Numbered from the stretch's first letter, positions 1-7,945 are shown. The stretch is 12,740 bases of DNA from an uncultured Bacteroidota bacterium (GCA_903847655.1 CAINEG010000019.1:1-12740); one strand, 5' to 3'. The notes: generated by a model not told the origin, from the letters alone. A program made the numbers and translations.

Positions 1-452
1 TGAACTTTTAAAAATGTTCGGGTTCGATCATTCACAGAAAAAGAAGCATTGAAACCAGTGACGGTTTCTATGTCACAGCTGCAAATTTTAGTGGCATCGC
101 CCTTGGTTAAATTAGCTAAATGCTGCACTAAATTAAATTTTTCAGCAGCACCCAAAACCAAATCTACACCAGGGATATTGGCAATTTCTGTGGGTTTTAA
201 TTGAGCATAACAACCAGTAATCACGACAAAACTTTCAGGGGCCAGTCGTTGGATACGTCTGACCAATTGGCGACATTCCTTGTCGGCATTCTCTGTAACA
301 GAGCAGGTATTGATGACATAAATATCCGCCATCTCAGTAAAAGCTTTTTTCTCAAAGCCTTCCTGCTCCAATTGTCTAGAAAGGGTAGAAGTCTCTGAAA
401 AATTGAGTTTACAGCCTAAGGTGTGAAATGCGACAGAACGTGGTTGACTCAT
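1..452 (-). CDS. mtaB: tRNA t(6)A37 methylthiotransferase MtaB, N-terminal part (truncated by window edge)
   Basis: MtaB is a radical-SAM enzyme that adds a methylthio group to t6A at position 37 of tRNAs reading ANN codons. About 150 codons are present, covering the UPF0004 methylthiotransferase N-terminal domain. Its three cluster-ligand cysteines are visible: Cys14 in FHTLGCKLN, Cys50 in VINTCSVTENADKE and Cys81 in ITGCYAQ. The last visible residues, DRTRTFLKV, normally sit just before the radical-SAM CxxxCxxC motif, which lies outside the window. FHTLGCKLNFSET is typical of MtaB rather than MiaB or RimO. The ATG at 452-450 fits the usual start of the family, and a -7 promoter element lies 6 bases upstream of it. 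The gene is divergent from the DUF2723 gene. Family assignment is firm; the choice of MtaB over a close paralogue rests on N-terminal motifs only. Confidence 0.9.
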   Translation of the reverse strand, partial: MSQPRSVAFHTLGCKLNFSETSTLSRQLEQEGFEKKAFTEMADIYVINTCSVTENADKECRQLVRRIQRLAPESFVVITGCYAQLKPTEIANIPGVDLVLGAAEKFNLVQHLANLTKGDATKICSCDIETVTGFNASFSVNDRTRTFLKV

Positions 453-458
453 GGGCCA

Positions 459-466
459 CAAAGATA
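459..466 (-). promoter_or_regulatory. Bacteroidota -7 promoter element of mtaB
   Basis: Read on the minus strand this is TATCTTTG, an exact match to the Bacteroidota -7 consensus TAnnTTTG. It ends 6 bases before the mtaB ATG, so the predicted 5' leader is only about two or three nucleotides. No convincing -33 TTTG is seen at the usual distance of about 19-20 bases. Confidence 0.45.
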
Positions 467-543
467 AAAAACCTAGGGGGAACGGGGAAATCTTAAAATA
501 TACTTAAAGCTGCTATATATTTCCCATTTTGGCTAGTTTCAAT

Positions 544-551
544 TAAGTTTG
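544..551 (+). promoter_or_regulatory. Bacteroidota -7 promoter element of the DUF2723 gene
   Basis: TAAGTTTG is an exact match to TAnnTTTG, 20 bases before the ATG at 572. The predicted start of transcription is near 555, giving a leader of about 17 bases. A TTTG at 528-531 is only 12 bases upstream, too close for a standard -33 element. The divergent intergenic region 453-571 holds nothing else recognisable. Confidence 0.4.
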
Positions 552-571
552 CATCTAATAAAACGCCTAAA

Positions 572-3500
572 ATGGACTTCAAAAAAATCAATAATTGGAC
601 GGGTTGGATCGTGACCCTAATTGCTTGTACTGCCTATGTGCTAACCACAGAGGCAACCGGTAGTTTTTGGGATTGCGGTGAATTTATAAGCAGTGCCTAT
701 AAATTGCAAATTCCACATCCTCCTGGAGCGCCTATGTTTGTTTTATTAGGTCGATTGTTCATTATCTTATTTGGAGACAATCCTTTGACAGCGGCAAAGG
801 CAGTCAATACCATGAGTGCGCTAGCCAGTGGGTTTACTATTTTGTTTTTGTTTTGGACCATTACGCATTTTGCCAAAAGATTGGTGGAAAAGCAAACGGG
901 TATCGAGCTCACCAATAGCCAAATTATTTTAATCATGGGCGCTGGCATTGTAGGCGCATTGGCATATACTTTTAGTGATACCGCATGGTACAGTGCCGTA
1001 GAAGGGGAAGTGTATGCACTTAGTTCTTTCTTTACCGCCTTGGTATTTTGGGCTATTTTAAAATGGGAGCACAAAGCCGATGAACCTGGTGCAGATAAAT
1101 GGATCATTTTTATATTTTATTTAATGGGGATTTCCATTGGGGTGCATTTATTGAATATTTTGACCATCCCCGCTATTGTCATGGTGTATTATTTTAGACA
1201 ATACAAGCCAAGTTTCAAGGGCGGATTATTGGCCTTTTTTATAGGCGTCATTATCACAGGATTTGTGCAAGTATTTTTAATTCAATATACCATCAAATGG
1301 GCAGGGGCTTTTGACATCAATTTTGTGAACTCTTTTGGCTTGCCTTTCTTTACAGGGTTTATTTTCTTCTTTGTATTGGTAGCAGTGCTGCTAACTTTAG
1401 GCATTTTGTATGCCAATAAAAAAGGATTTTATTTTTTGAAATTGGGCATTTGGTCGGTGGTGTTTTTCTTGTTGGGTTATACCAGTTATTTGACCACCAT
1501 GATTCGTTCAAGTGCAGATCCTTCTGTTGATATGTACAATGTTGACAATCCTGTTACTTTAATGGGTTATTTGGGTAGAGAGCAATATGGAGATTGGCCA
1601 ATTGTATTTGGTCCAGATTATGTAGACAAAGTAGACAATGTAGAAAATGGTGATCAATATGTAAAGTCAACAGCTACTTATGAAATTGCGGGAAAAAATT
1701 ACAAGAGAGACTGGGCATCGGCACCTTCAGCACATTTGTTCCCAAGAATGTGGGATTCAGACAATGACAGAGGCCAGATGGATAGCTTTAAAGCCTTTGC
1801 TGGCGTAGAAGATGGCACACCGCCTACTTTAAGAGACAATATTAAATACTTTACCAACTATCAGTTTGGTTTTATGTACCTACGTTATTTTTTATGGAAT
1901 TTCGCAGGTAAGCAAAACGATTTACAAGGCTTTGGCAATGTAAGAGATGGTAATTTTAGCACAGGCATTTCATTAATAGATAATTTAATTTTTGGAGACC
2001 AATCTAAATTGCCAGATTCCATTAAAAATGCAAACAAGGCACACAATAGCTTGTATATGTTTCCATTTATTTTAGGCATTATTGGTTTTATCTTCCAATA
2101 CCAAAAAAATAAAAAAGATTTAATCGTTACTGGGCTTCTATTCTTTTTTACAGGAATAGCGATTGTGATGTATTTGAACCAACAAAGCTTACAACCACGT
2201 GAGCGTGATTATGCTTATGTAGGTTCTTTTTATGTATTTACCATTTGGATTGGGCTAGGAGTATTACAAATTGCATTTTGGATAGAAAAGTTCCTGACTA
2301 AAAAAATGGCTGCAATTTTAGCCACTGTCATTTCATTTTTGGCAGTACCTGCACTCATGGCACAACAAGAATGGAACGATCATGATAGAAGCCAAAAAAC
2401 CTTACCGCGCGATTTAGCCCGCAATTATTTAGAAAGCTGTCCTCCTAATGCCATCTTATTTTCTTTTGGAGATAATGATACTTACCCATTGTGGTATGCA
2501 CAAGAAGTAGAAGGCATTCGTCCAGATGTGCGTGTGGTGGTGAATAGTTTATTGGGATCGGATTGGTACATGAAAGAATTAAGGTACAAAGTCAACAAGA
2601 GTGATAAATTCGATGTTATTTTTACCGAAGAACAAGTGGTGGGTAATAAATTAAATGTGGCTTATTACAATGCTTTGCCCGATTATGGTGAATCAGCATA
2701 CCACAATTTAGATTCTGTATTGAGGTATGTGGTAGCGGATCCAGCTGGAAAATATCAGGCTTCAACGCAAGATGGTCCAGTAAATATTTTCCCTACCCAT
2801 AAATTTAAAGTACCCGTAAACAAAGAATTTGCTTTGGCCTCTGGTATTGCTAAACCAACGGATAAAATTGTAGATAATTTATTGATTGATTTTAATCCTA
2901 AAAGACAATACTTATTAAAAAATGAATTGGCTATTTATGCCATCATTGCGACAACTCAATTTAAGCGACCTATTTGCTTTACTTCAACGCAAGAATTAAA
3001 AGAAATGGGCCTAGATAAATATGTTCGTCAAACAGGCATGTCTTATGAATTAGTACCAGTGGACGGCGGAGGTATTGACGCCGCAGCTTCCTACAATACG
3101 GTAATGACTAAATTTGCTTTTGGCAACGCAAAAAATTCAACCGTGTATTATGATGAAGAAAATAGACGTCATTTGAATTCCATTCGTTTGGCCGTGTCTC
3201 AAATTGCACAAGCCTTGGTAGCAGAAGGTAAATTGGATAGTGCTAGAAAAGTGCTTAGAAAAATGGACAGCGAAACCAATGAAAAAAGTTTCCCTTATGG
3301 TATGACGTCAAATAGAGGCAATCAACACAATTATTTTTCTTATTTGTTCTTGCAGTCCTGTTATGCAGCTGGAGATTTAGAATTGGCCAAAAAAGTGTCC
3401 AATTCTGTCTTAAAAGATTTAAAACAAGAAATTGCTTATTATAAATCTTTAGGAGATGCTATGAGCGATGATCAATTCCAAATGGGTATCGAAAGCGCTT

Positions 3501-3625
3501 ACCAAAACAAACCAAGTAGTTTAAACAATAAGCAAGCTTCCTTTGTACAGGATGCTTTAACTTCTTATCAGTTAATTGCAGCCATTACAAAAATGGAGCA
3601 GGATTTTGCACCTAAGAAAAAGTAG
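572..3625 (+). CDS. DUF2723 / GT117-type polytopic membrane protein, putative GT-C glycosyltransferase
   Basis: This 1017-residue membrane protein belongs to the DUF2723 family, which is widespread in Bacteroidota and related to animal TMEM260, an O-mannosyltransferase. By homology it should be a GT-C-fold enzyme moving a sugar from a lipid-linked donor to an acceptor outside the inner membrane; its substrate is unknown. About ten hydrophobic segments occupy residues 11-307. A soluble loop follows at about 308-490, then about four more segments to about 595, and a large C-terminal extracytoplasmic region to 1017. The first loop carries the family signature around residues 31-55 (GSFWDCGEF...HPPGAP). 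Asp34 and Glu37 are acidic residues in the position where GT-C enzymes keep the catalytic acid. A second conserved patch, FGDNDTYPLWYAQ, lies near 630. The gene stands alone between its own promoter and a strong terminator. The family call is secure; the enzymatic role is inferred. Confidence 0.88.
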   Translation: MDFKKINNWTGWIVTLIACTAYVLTTEATGSFWDCGEFISSAYKLQIPHPPGAPMFVLLGRLFIILFGDNPLTAAKAVNTMSALASGFTILFLFWTITHFAKRLVEKQTGIELTNSQIILIMGAGIVGALAYTFSDTAWYSAVEGEVYALSSFFTALVFWAILKWEHKADEPGADKWIIFIFYLMGISIGVHLLNILTIPAIVMVYYFRQYKPSFKGGLLAFFIGVIITGFVQVFLIQYTIKWAGAFDINFVNSFGLPFFTGFIFFFVLVAVLLTLGILYANKKGFYFLKLGIWSVVFFLLGYTSYLTTMIRSSADPSVDMYNVDNPVTLMGYLGREQYGDWPIVFGPDYVDKVDNVENGDQYVKSTATYEIAGKNYKRDWASAPSAHLFPRMWDSDNDRGQMDSFKAFAGVEDGTPPTLRDNIKYFTNYQFGFMYLRYFLWNFAGKQNDLQGFGNVRDGNFSTGISLIDNLIFGDQSKLPDSIKNANKAHNSLYMFPFILGIIGFIFQYQKNKKDLIVTGLLFFFTGIAIVMYLNQQSLQPRERDYAYVGSFYVFTIWIGLGVLQIAFWIEKFLTKKMAAILATVISFLAVPALMAQQEWNDHDRSQKTLPRDLARNYLESCPPNAILFSFGDNDTYPLWYAQEVEGIRPDVRVVVNSLLGSDWYMKELRYKVNKSDKFDVIFTEEQVVGNKLNVAYYNALPDYGESAYHNLDSVLRYVVADPAGKYQASTQDGPVNIFPTHKFKVPVNKEFALASGIAKPTDKIVDNLLIDFNPKRQYLLKNELAIYAIIATTQFKRPICFTSTQELKEMGLDKYVRQTGMSYELVPVDGGGIDAAASYNTVMTKFAFGNAKNSTVYYDEENRRHLNSIRLAVSQIAQALVAEGKLDSARKVLRKMDSETNEKSFPYGMTSNRGNQHNYFSYLFLQSCYAAGDLELAKKVSNSVLKDLKQEIAYYKSLGDAMSDDQFQMGIESAYQNKPSSLNNKQASFVQDALTSYQLIAAITKMEQDFAPKKK

Positions 3626-3649
3626 CAATTAAAAAATTCAAATGAATAC

Positions 3650-3686
3650 AAGCAGGAGTACTTAACAAAGTGCTCCTGCTTTTTTT
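3650..3686 (+). terminator. Intrinsic terminator after the DUF2723 gene, overlapping the convergent cysteine desulfurase stop
   Basis: The left arm 3650-3663 (AAGCAGGAGTACTT) pairs with 3668-3681 (AAGTGCTCCTGCTT) as a 14-bp stem with one T-G wobble around the loop AACA. A run of seven T covers 3680-3686. The T run overlaps the last bases of the minus-strand cysteine desulfurase gene, whose stop codon is 3687-3685. On the minus strand the hairpin is not followed by a T run, so it should terminate mainly plus-strand transcripts. Confidence 0.9.
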
Positions 3687-4812
3687 ATAGAAGGCTAGTC
3701 AATGTGTGGACCACTGTATCAATTTCGGCCTTGGTGTTGTGTTTAGAAAAAGAAAAGCGAACAGTAACGATGTCTGTTCCTTTGTTCAGGGCTTGAATGA
3801 CATGGGAACCTTGCTGTGCACCACTTGAACAGGCACTTCCGCCACTGGCACAAATATGATGAATGTCTAAATTAAAAAGAAGCATCTCAGTTTTTTCAGA
3901 TTTTGGAAAATTGACACTTAGTAAGTTGTACAATGAATTTCCAAAAGGATCACCATTAAAACTAATGCCAGGTATTTTTGCAATCAATGCATCATAGAGG
4001 TATTTTTTCAAAGCGCTTATGTAATGGCTGTCTTTTTCATAATTGGCAGTCGCAATCTCTAAAGCTTTGGCAAAGCCAACAATTCCATACACGTTTTCGG
4101 TACCTGCACGCATGTTTCTTTCTTGTGCACCTCCATGAATGAAAGGATTTATTTTAATATTTTCATTGATGTACAAGATGCCAATGCCTTTAGGACCGTG
4201 AAATTTATGGCTAGCACCTGTGATAAAATCAACAGGGGTATGGCTTAAGTCAAAGGCGAAATGACCCACTGTTTGAACCGTATCGCTATGAAAATAAGCA
4301 TTGTGTTTTTTGCAGAGGGCGCCAATTTCATTGAGTTCAATCATGTTGCCAATTTCATTGTTGGCATGCATAATAGTGACAATAGTTTTAACCGGATGTT
4401 CATTCAACAAGGCTTCTAAATGAGCCATATCTATATGCCCATTGGGTAAAATTTGTACAAAGCTTAAAGTAATGTTTTCTTTTTTAGCCAAATGTAGCAC
4501 TGTATGTAAAGTGGCATGGTGCTCAATAGGAGAACTAATAATATGCGTACAACCTAAATTTTCAATGGCTGCATTTAAAATGGTATTGGTGCTTTCGGTA
4601 CCTCCACTGGTAAAAAATATTTCAGAAGGACGGGCACCTAAATTTTTAGCCACTGATTTTCTTGCTTGTTCAATGGCCATTCTAGTTTCACGACCATAGC
4701 TATAAATAGAAGATGGATTGCCAAATTGCGCACTTAAAAAGGGCATCATAGCCTCCAGTACCAATGGATCTAAGGGAGTGCTTGCGGCATTGTCAAAATA
4801 AATTCTATCCAT
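3685..4812 (-). CDS. Cysteine desulfurase (IscS/NifS type, class V aminotransferase)
   Basis: This PLP enzyme converts L-cysteine to alanine and leaves a persulfide sulfur for Fe-S cluster assembly and tRNA thiolation. The 375-residue length is typical. Visible residues are the N-terminal YFDNAAST motif (5-12), the PLP-phosphate region SGGTES (69-74), His98 (EHHA), Asn151, Asp177 and Gln180 around the cofactor. The Schiff-base Lys203 lies in GASHKFHGPKG. The persulfide-forming Cys328 lies in a glycine/serine-rich loop, ASGGSACSSG. The loop is of the IscS/NifS class rather than the SufS type. The gene follows the phosphohexomutase with a 9-base gap, so the two are probably co-transcribed, although their functions are not obviously linked. 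No IscU or other scaffold gene is adjacent. Whether this is the main IscS or a paralogue cannot be decided here, so no symbol is given. Confidence 0.93.
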   Translation of the reverse strand: MDRIYFDNAASTPLDPLVLEAMMPFLSAQFGNPSSIYSYGRETRMAIEQARKSVAKNLGARPSEIFFTSGGTESTNTILNAAIENLGCTHIISSPIEHHATLHTVLHLAKKENITLSFVQILPNGHIDMAHLEALLNEHPVKTIVTIMHANNEIGNMIELNEIGALCKKHNAYFHSDTVQTVGHFAFDLSHTPVDFITGASHKFHGPKGIGILYINENIKINPFIHGGAQERNMRAGTENVYGIVGFAKALEIATANYEKDSHYISALKKYLYDALIAKIPGISFNGDPFGNSLYNLLSVNFPKSEKTEMLLFNLDIHHICASGGSACSSGAQQGSHVIQALNKGTDIVTVRFSFSKHNTKAEIDTVVHTLTSLL

Positions 4813-4821
4813 CTGGCTAAA

Positions 4822-6204
4822 TTACTTAATTGTTTCAATTATTGAAATAATCTCTTGAGCTAATTTGTCTGCACTGGCCTGAGAGGTGGATTCAGTATAG
4901 ACGCGAATGATGGGCTCGGTATTGCTTGATCTCAAATGTACCCATTCTTGATCGAAATCTATTTTTAAACCATCTTCTTTGTTGATGGAATAGTTTTTGA
5001 ATTTATCTTCAAGCGTGCTAAATATTTTGCTTAGAGAAGTGCCTGCTTCTAAATCTATTTTCATCTTGCTCATAAAATAAGCAGGATAGCTGCCTCTTAA
5101 GGCAGATGCGCTTAATTTGGTTTTAGCTAAATGAGTCAAAAATAAAGCAATGCCAATAAGGGCATCTCTACCATAATGCAAATCGGGTACAATGATGCCT
5201 CCATTGCCTTCTCCACCTATCACTGCACTTTCTTGTTTCATTTTATTCACCACATTTACTTCTCCCACGGCACTAGCAAAATAACTACAGCCATGTTTTT
5301 CTGTGACATCTCTTAATGCTCTTGTAGAAGAAAGATTGCTTACGGTACTTCCTTTTTTATTTTGTAAAATATAATCGGCTACAGCCACTAAGGTATATTC
5401 TTCACCAAATAAATTTCCATCTTCACTCACAAAGCACAAGCGGTCCACATCAGGATCTACGGCTATACCTATATGTGCTTTATTTTTTAAAACCGTAGCG
5501 CACAATTCAGTCAAATGTTCTTTGAGCGGTTCTGGGTTATGTGCAAACTCGCCATTCATAGTTTCATTGAGCACAGTGATTTGATTAACGCCAATGGCTT
5601 TCAATAATGCAGGCACGGCAAATGCACCTGAACTATTAATGGCATCTACGACCACAGAAAAATTAGCCTGCTTTATTAAAGCAATATCGATTAAAGGATT
5701 TTGTAAGATAGCAAGGATGTGTTTTTCTAAACTATGATTATCTGGAATAATTTTGCCTATTTGATCTATTTGGGCGTAATTGAAATCCTCATTGGCCGCC
5801 ATCGTTAAAATAGTTTTACCTTCATCGCCACTTACAAACTCTCCTTTTTCGTTCAATAATTTTAAAGCGTTCCATTGTTTGGGATTATGGCTGGCAGTTA
5901 ATATAATACCCCCATCTGCTTTTTCAAAAACTACGGCCATTTCAACGGTGGGAGTGGTGCTTAAGCCCAAGTGAATCACATCGATGCCTAGGGCCAATAA
6001 ACTCTGTTCCACCAAGGCTTCCACCATTTCACCACTGATCCTGCCATCACGGCCTACCACTACTTTCTTCTTGCCTGGGGCCTTGCTTAATAGCCAAGTA
6101 CCATAGGCAGAGGCAAATTTTACAATATCTATTGGTGTTAGGTTTTCATTGGGTTGGCCACCAATGGTGCCTCTAAATCCTGAAATACTCTTAATAAGTG
6201 GCAT
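4822..6204 (-). CDS. glmM: Phosphoglucosamine mutase-like alpha-D-phosphohexomutase
   Basis: The protein interconverts hexose 6- and 1-phosphates, probably glucosamine-6-P to glucosamine-1-P for UDP-GlcNAc, and hence for peptidoglycan and lipid A. It has the four-domain layout of the family and a typical length of 460 residues. Ser105 in TASHNP is the phosphoserine. Asp250, Asp252 and Asp254 in DPDVDR bind the metal. GGEGNGG (330-336) is the sugar-specificity loop. RSSNTEP (425-431) is the C-terminal phosphate-binding loop. The loop reads GEGNGG, unlike GEQSGH of classical bacterial GlmM or GEMSGH of PMM/PGM, and resembles the archaeal-type GlmM form. The glucosamine preference is therefore inferred, and a phosphomannomutase role is not excluded. 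It is the first gene of an operon with the cysteine desulfurase and is divergent from the PAP2 gene. Confidence 0.87.
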   Translation of the reverse strand: MPLIKSISGFRGTIGGQPNENLTPIDIVKFASAYGTWLLSKAPGKKKVVVGRDGRISGEMVEALVEQSLLALGIDVIHLGLSTTPTVEMAVVFEKADGGIILTASHNPKQWNALKLLNEKGEFVSGDEGKTILTMAANEDFNYAQIDQIGKIIPDNHSLEKHILAILQNPLIDIALIKQANFSVVVDAINSSGAFAVPALLKAIGVNQITVLNETMNGEFAHNPEPLKEHLTELCATVLKNKAHIGIAVDPDVDRLCFVSEDGNLFGEEYTLVAVADYILQNKKGSTVSNLSSTRALRDVTEKHGCSYFASAVGEVNVVNKMKQESAVIGGEGNGGIIVPDLHYGRDALIGIALFLTHLAKTKLSASALRGSYPAYFMSKMKIDLEAGTSLSKIFSTLEDKFKNYSINKEDGLKIDFDQEWVHLRSSNTEPIIRVYTESTSQASADKLAQEIISIIETIK

Positions 6205-6234
6205 AAGGGCGCTTTTACATTATAAATGGTTGGG

Positions 6235-6242
6235 CAAATTTA
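6235..6242 (-). promoter_or_regulatory. Bacteroidota -7 promoter element of the phosphohexomutase/cysteine desulfurase operon
   Basis: The minus-strand reading is TAAATTTG, an exact TAnnTTTG match. It ends 30 bases before the glmM ATG at 6204, giving a leader of roughly 26 bases. It lies 23 bp from the opposite-facing -7 element of the PAP2 gene, so the two promoters share one 73-bp intergenic region. Confidence 0.4.
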
Positions 6243-6265
6243 CTTTAAATTTTTACACTTCCTTG

Positions 6266-6273
6266 TATCTTTA
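6266..6273 (+). promoter_or_regulatory. Near-consensus -7 promoter element of the PAP2 phosphatase gene
   Basis: TATCTTTA matches TAnnTTTG at every fixed position except the last base. Four bases separate it from the ATG at 6278, which would place transcription start at or next to the A of the start codon (leaderless mRNA). The same four-base spacing is seen at rluD and lipB. Confidence 0.35.
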
Positions 6274-6277
6274 TGCC

Positions 6278-6865
6278 ATGATACTAGATATTTGGGCGAC
6301 CATCTATAGGGGAGACCAGGCTTTGTTTGAGCAGATTAATGGACAATGGAACAATTCATTCTTTGATTCAATGATGCCCTGGATGCGTACTTCTGAACAT
6401 TGGTTTCCTTTGTATGTTTTATTGCTAGGGTGCTTATTTTACAAATGGGGATGGAAGGCTTGGAAATGGGTAGTGACGGTGGCGATCACAATTGCTTTGA
6501 CCGATCAAGTAAGTAGTTTTATTTTTAAACCATTCGTACATCGACTCAGACCCTGTGCCGATCCATCCATGGTCGCTCATGTAAAATTATTATTAGGTGC
6601 TTGTCCATCTAGTTTCAGTTTCACTTCCTCTCATGCAGCCAATCATTTTAGCTTGGCCATGTTTGTGTTTATGACCTTACAACCTTTGTTCAAAAAATAT
6701 ACTTACCTATTTTTTTTATGGGCGGGGTTGATTTCTTATGCGCAAATTTATGTGGGGGTGCATTACCCACTAGATGTATTAGTGGGCACTATCATAGGAC
6801 TTGCCTTTGGCTATGTATTTGCAAAAATCTATTTAAGATGGACAAGCAGTAGCCATCAATTATAA
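6278..6865 (+). CDS. PAP2-superfamily membrane phosphatase
   Basis: This 195-residue membrane protein of the PAP2 (type 2 phosphatidic acid phosphatase) family probably removes phosphate from a lipid phosphate or polyprenyl pyrophosphate at the outer face of the inner membrane. Motif 1 (KX6RP) is intact at Lys84 to Arg91-Pro92. Motif 2 is a degenerate TSSH with His119 instead of PSGH. Motif 3 keeps His162 and Asp166 in YVGVHYPLD but has Gln156 where the family usually has Arg. Hydrophobic segments lie near 43-55, 64-83, 123-134, 141-153 and 168-190. The ATG at 6278 was chosen because the frame only extends further upstream through a TTG inside glmM, and a -7 element sits 4 bases before this ATG. 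It converges with the pseudouridine synthase with one base between the stops. The substrate is unknown. Confidence 0.85.
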   Translation: MILDIWATIYRGDQALFEQINGQWNNSFFDSMMPWMRTSEHWFPLYVLLLGCLFYKWGWKAWKWVVTVAITIALTDQVSSFIFKPFVHRLRPCADPSMVAHVKLLLGACPSSFSFTSSHAANHFSLAMFVFMTLQPLFKKYTYLFFLWAGLISYAQIYVGVHYPLDVLVGTIIGLAFGYVFAKIYLRWTSSSHQL

Positions 6866-6866
6866 T

Positions 6867-7913
6867 TTATTGATTGGCCGAGGCTTTGTAATTTTTCCAT
6901 TTTTCAATTACTGCTTGCATATCGGAAGGTAGGGGGCTATCAAATACAATTTTCTTTTCGGTAGTAGGATGAATAAAGCCAAGTGTTTGTGCATGCAACG
7001 CGCATCTAGCACAGGCTTCAAAACAATTGTCAACGAATTGTTTGTACTTGGTATAGATGGTGCCTTTTAAAATTTTATCTCCTCCGTATTCAAAATCGTT
7101 AAAAAGGGTATGGCCAATGTGTTTCATATGCACCCTAATTTGATGTGTTCTCCCAGTTTCCAAAATACAAGATACCAAGGTCACGTAATTGTAACGTTCA
7201 ATCACTTTATAATGGGTGATGGCATGCTTCCCAATTTCTTCATCAGGATAAGCATCAAACATTTTTCTATTGGATTTATGACGTGCAATATTGGCTACAA
7301 TAGTGCCTTCTTCTTGTTCCATATCTCCCCATACCAAGGCCACATACTTTCTTTCAACCGTATGGTTAAAAAATTGTTTGGCCAAATGGCTTGCTGCTTC
7401 GGGTGTTTTTGCAAGTACAATTAAGCCGGTCGTATTTTTATCGATGCGATGCACTAAACCAAAACGAGGTAAGAGTTCTTCATTTAATTCTGGATTAAGA
7501 GATAAAAGATGATGGGCTACACCATTCAATAAAGTACCTGTATAATTTCCAATGCCTGGATGAACCACCATATTGGAAGGCTTGTTGATCACCATGACAG
7601 CTTCATCTTCATATACAATATCCAAATCCATAGCTTCTGGTTTAAGCTCGGTATATTCTGGATTAATGATGCTTAAATAAACTACTTCATCACCTGGTCT
7701 TGTTTTATAATTACTCTTCACTACTTTGCCATTCACGGTTAAAAATCCTCCGTCAATGCCATTTTGTAATTTATTTCTAGTGATGCCTTCAATGCGAGCT
7801 TGTACCCATTTATCGATACGGGTAGGTTCCTGCCCTTTGTCTACTATAAATGTAGAACGTTCATACAGGGACTCATTGTTTTCTTCTTGTATTGGATCTT
7901 GTTTTTCAGCCAT
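6867..7913 (-). CDS. rluD: RluD-family 23S rRNA pseudouridine synthase
   Basis: The protein isomerises specific uridines in large-subunit rRNA to pseudouridine. An S4 RNA-binding domain covers about residues 30-80 (RIDKW...GFLTVNGK...RPGD). The RluA/RluD catalytic domain follows, with NKPSNMVVHPG (110-120) and the diagnostic GLVHRIDKNTTG motif in which Asp158 is the catalytic aspartate. GRTHQIRVHMKHIGH is present toward the C-terminus. At 348 residues it is slightly longer than E. coli RluD because of a short acidic N-terminal extension (residues 1-20). The ATG at 7913 is supported by the -7 element 4 bases upstream. RluD (U1911/1915/1917) is the likely identity from the N-terminal S4 domain, but other RluA-family specificities cannot be ruled out from motifs. 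Confidence 0.87.
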   Translation of the reverse strand: MAEKQDPIQEENNESLYERSTFIVDKGQEPTRIDKWVQARIEGITRNKLQNGIDGGFLTVNGKVVKSNYKTRPGDEVVYLSIINPEYTELKPEAMDLDIVYEDEAVMVINKPSNMVVHPGIGNYTGTLLNGVAHHLLSLNPELNEELLPRFGLVHRIDKNTTGLIVLAKTPEAASHLAKQFFNHTVERKYVALVWGDMEQEEGTIVANIARHKSNRKMFDAYPDEEIGKHAITHYKVIERYNYVTLVSCILETGRTHQIRVHMKHIGHTLFNDFEYGGDKILKGTIYTKYKQFVDNCFEACARCALHAQTLGFIHPTTEKKIVFDSPLPSDMQAVIEKWKNYKASANQ

Positions 7914-7917
7914 GATG

Positions 7918-7925
7918 CAAAAGTA
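7918..7925 (-). promoter_or_regulatory. -7 promoter element of rluD, 4 bases from the ATG
   Basis: The minus-strand reading is TACTTTTG, an exact TAnnTTTG match, followed by CATC and then the ATG of rluD. Transcription would start at or within one base of the start codon, giving a leaderless message. It faces away from the lipB -7 element, with exactly 20 bp between the two. Confidence 0.5.
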
Positions 7926-7945
7926 AGATATTGCAGCTTAGTTTG

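Noticed and set aside
201..398. Plus-strand 65-codon open frame inside mtaB
   Set aside because: It lies antisense to well conserved MtaB sequence, has no recognisable product and no promoter; it is a shadow frame.
697..1107. Minus-strand 136-codon open frame inside the DUF2723 gene
   Set aside because: It is the reverse complement of conserved membrane segments of a clear family member; its apparent hydrophobicity comes from codon complementarity.
6149..6277. Upstream TTG start extending the PAP2 gene by 43 codons into glmM
   Set aside because: The extension has no family similarity, overlaps glmM antisense, and would include the promoter element 4 bases before the ATG at 6278.
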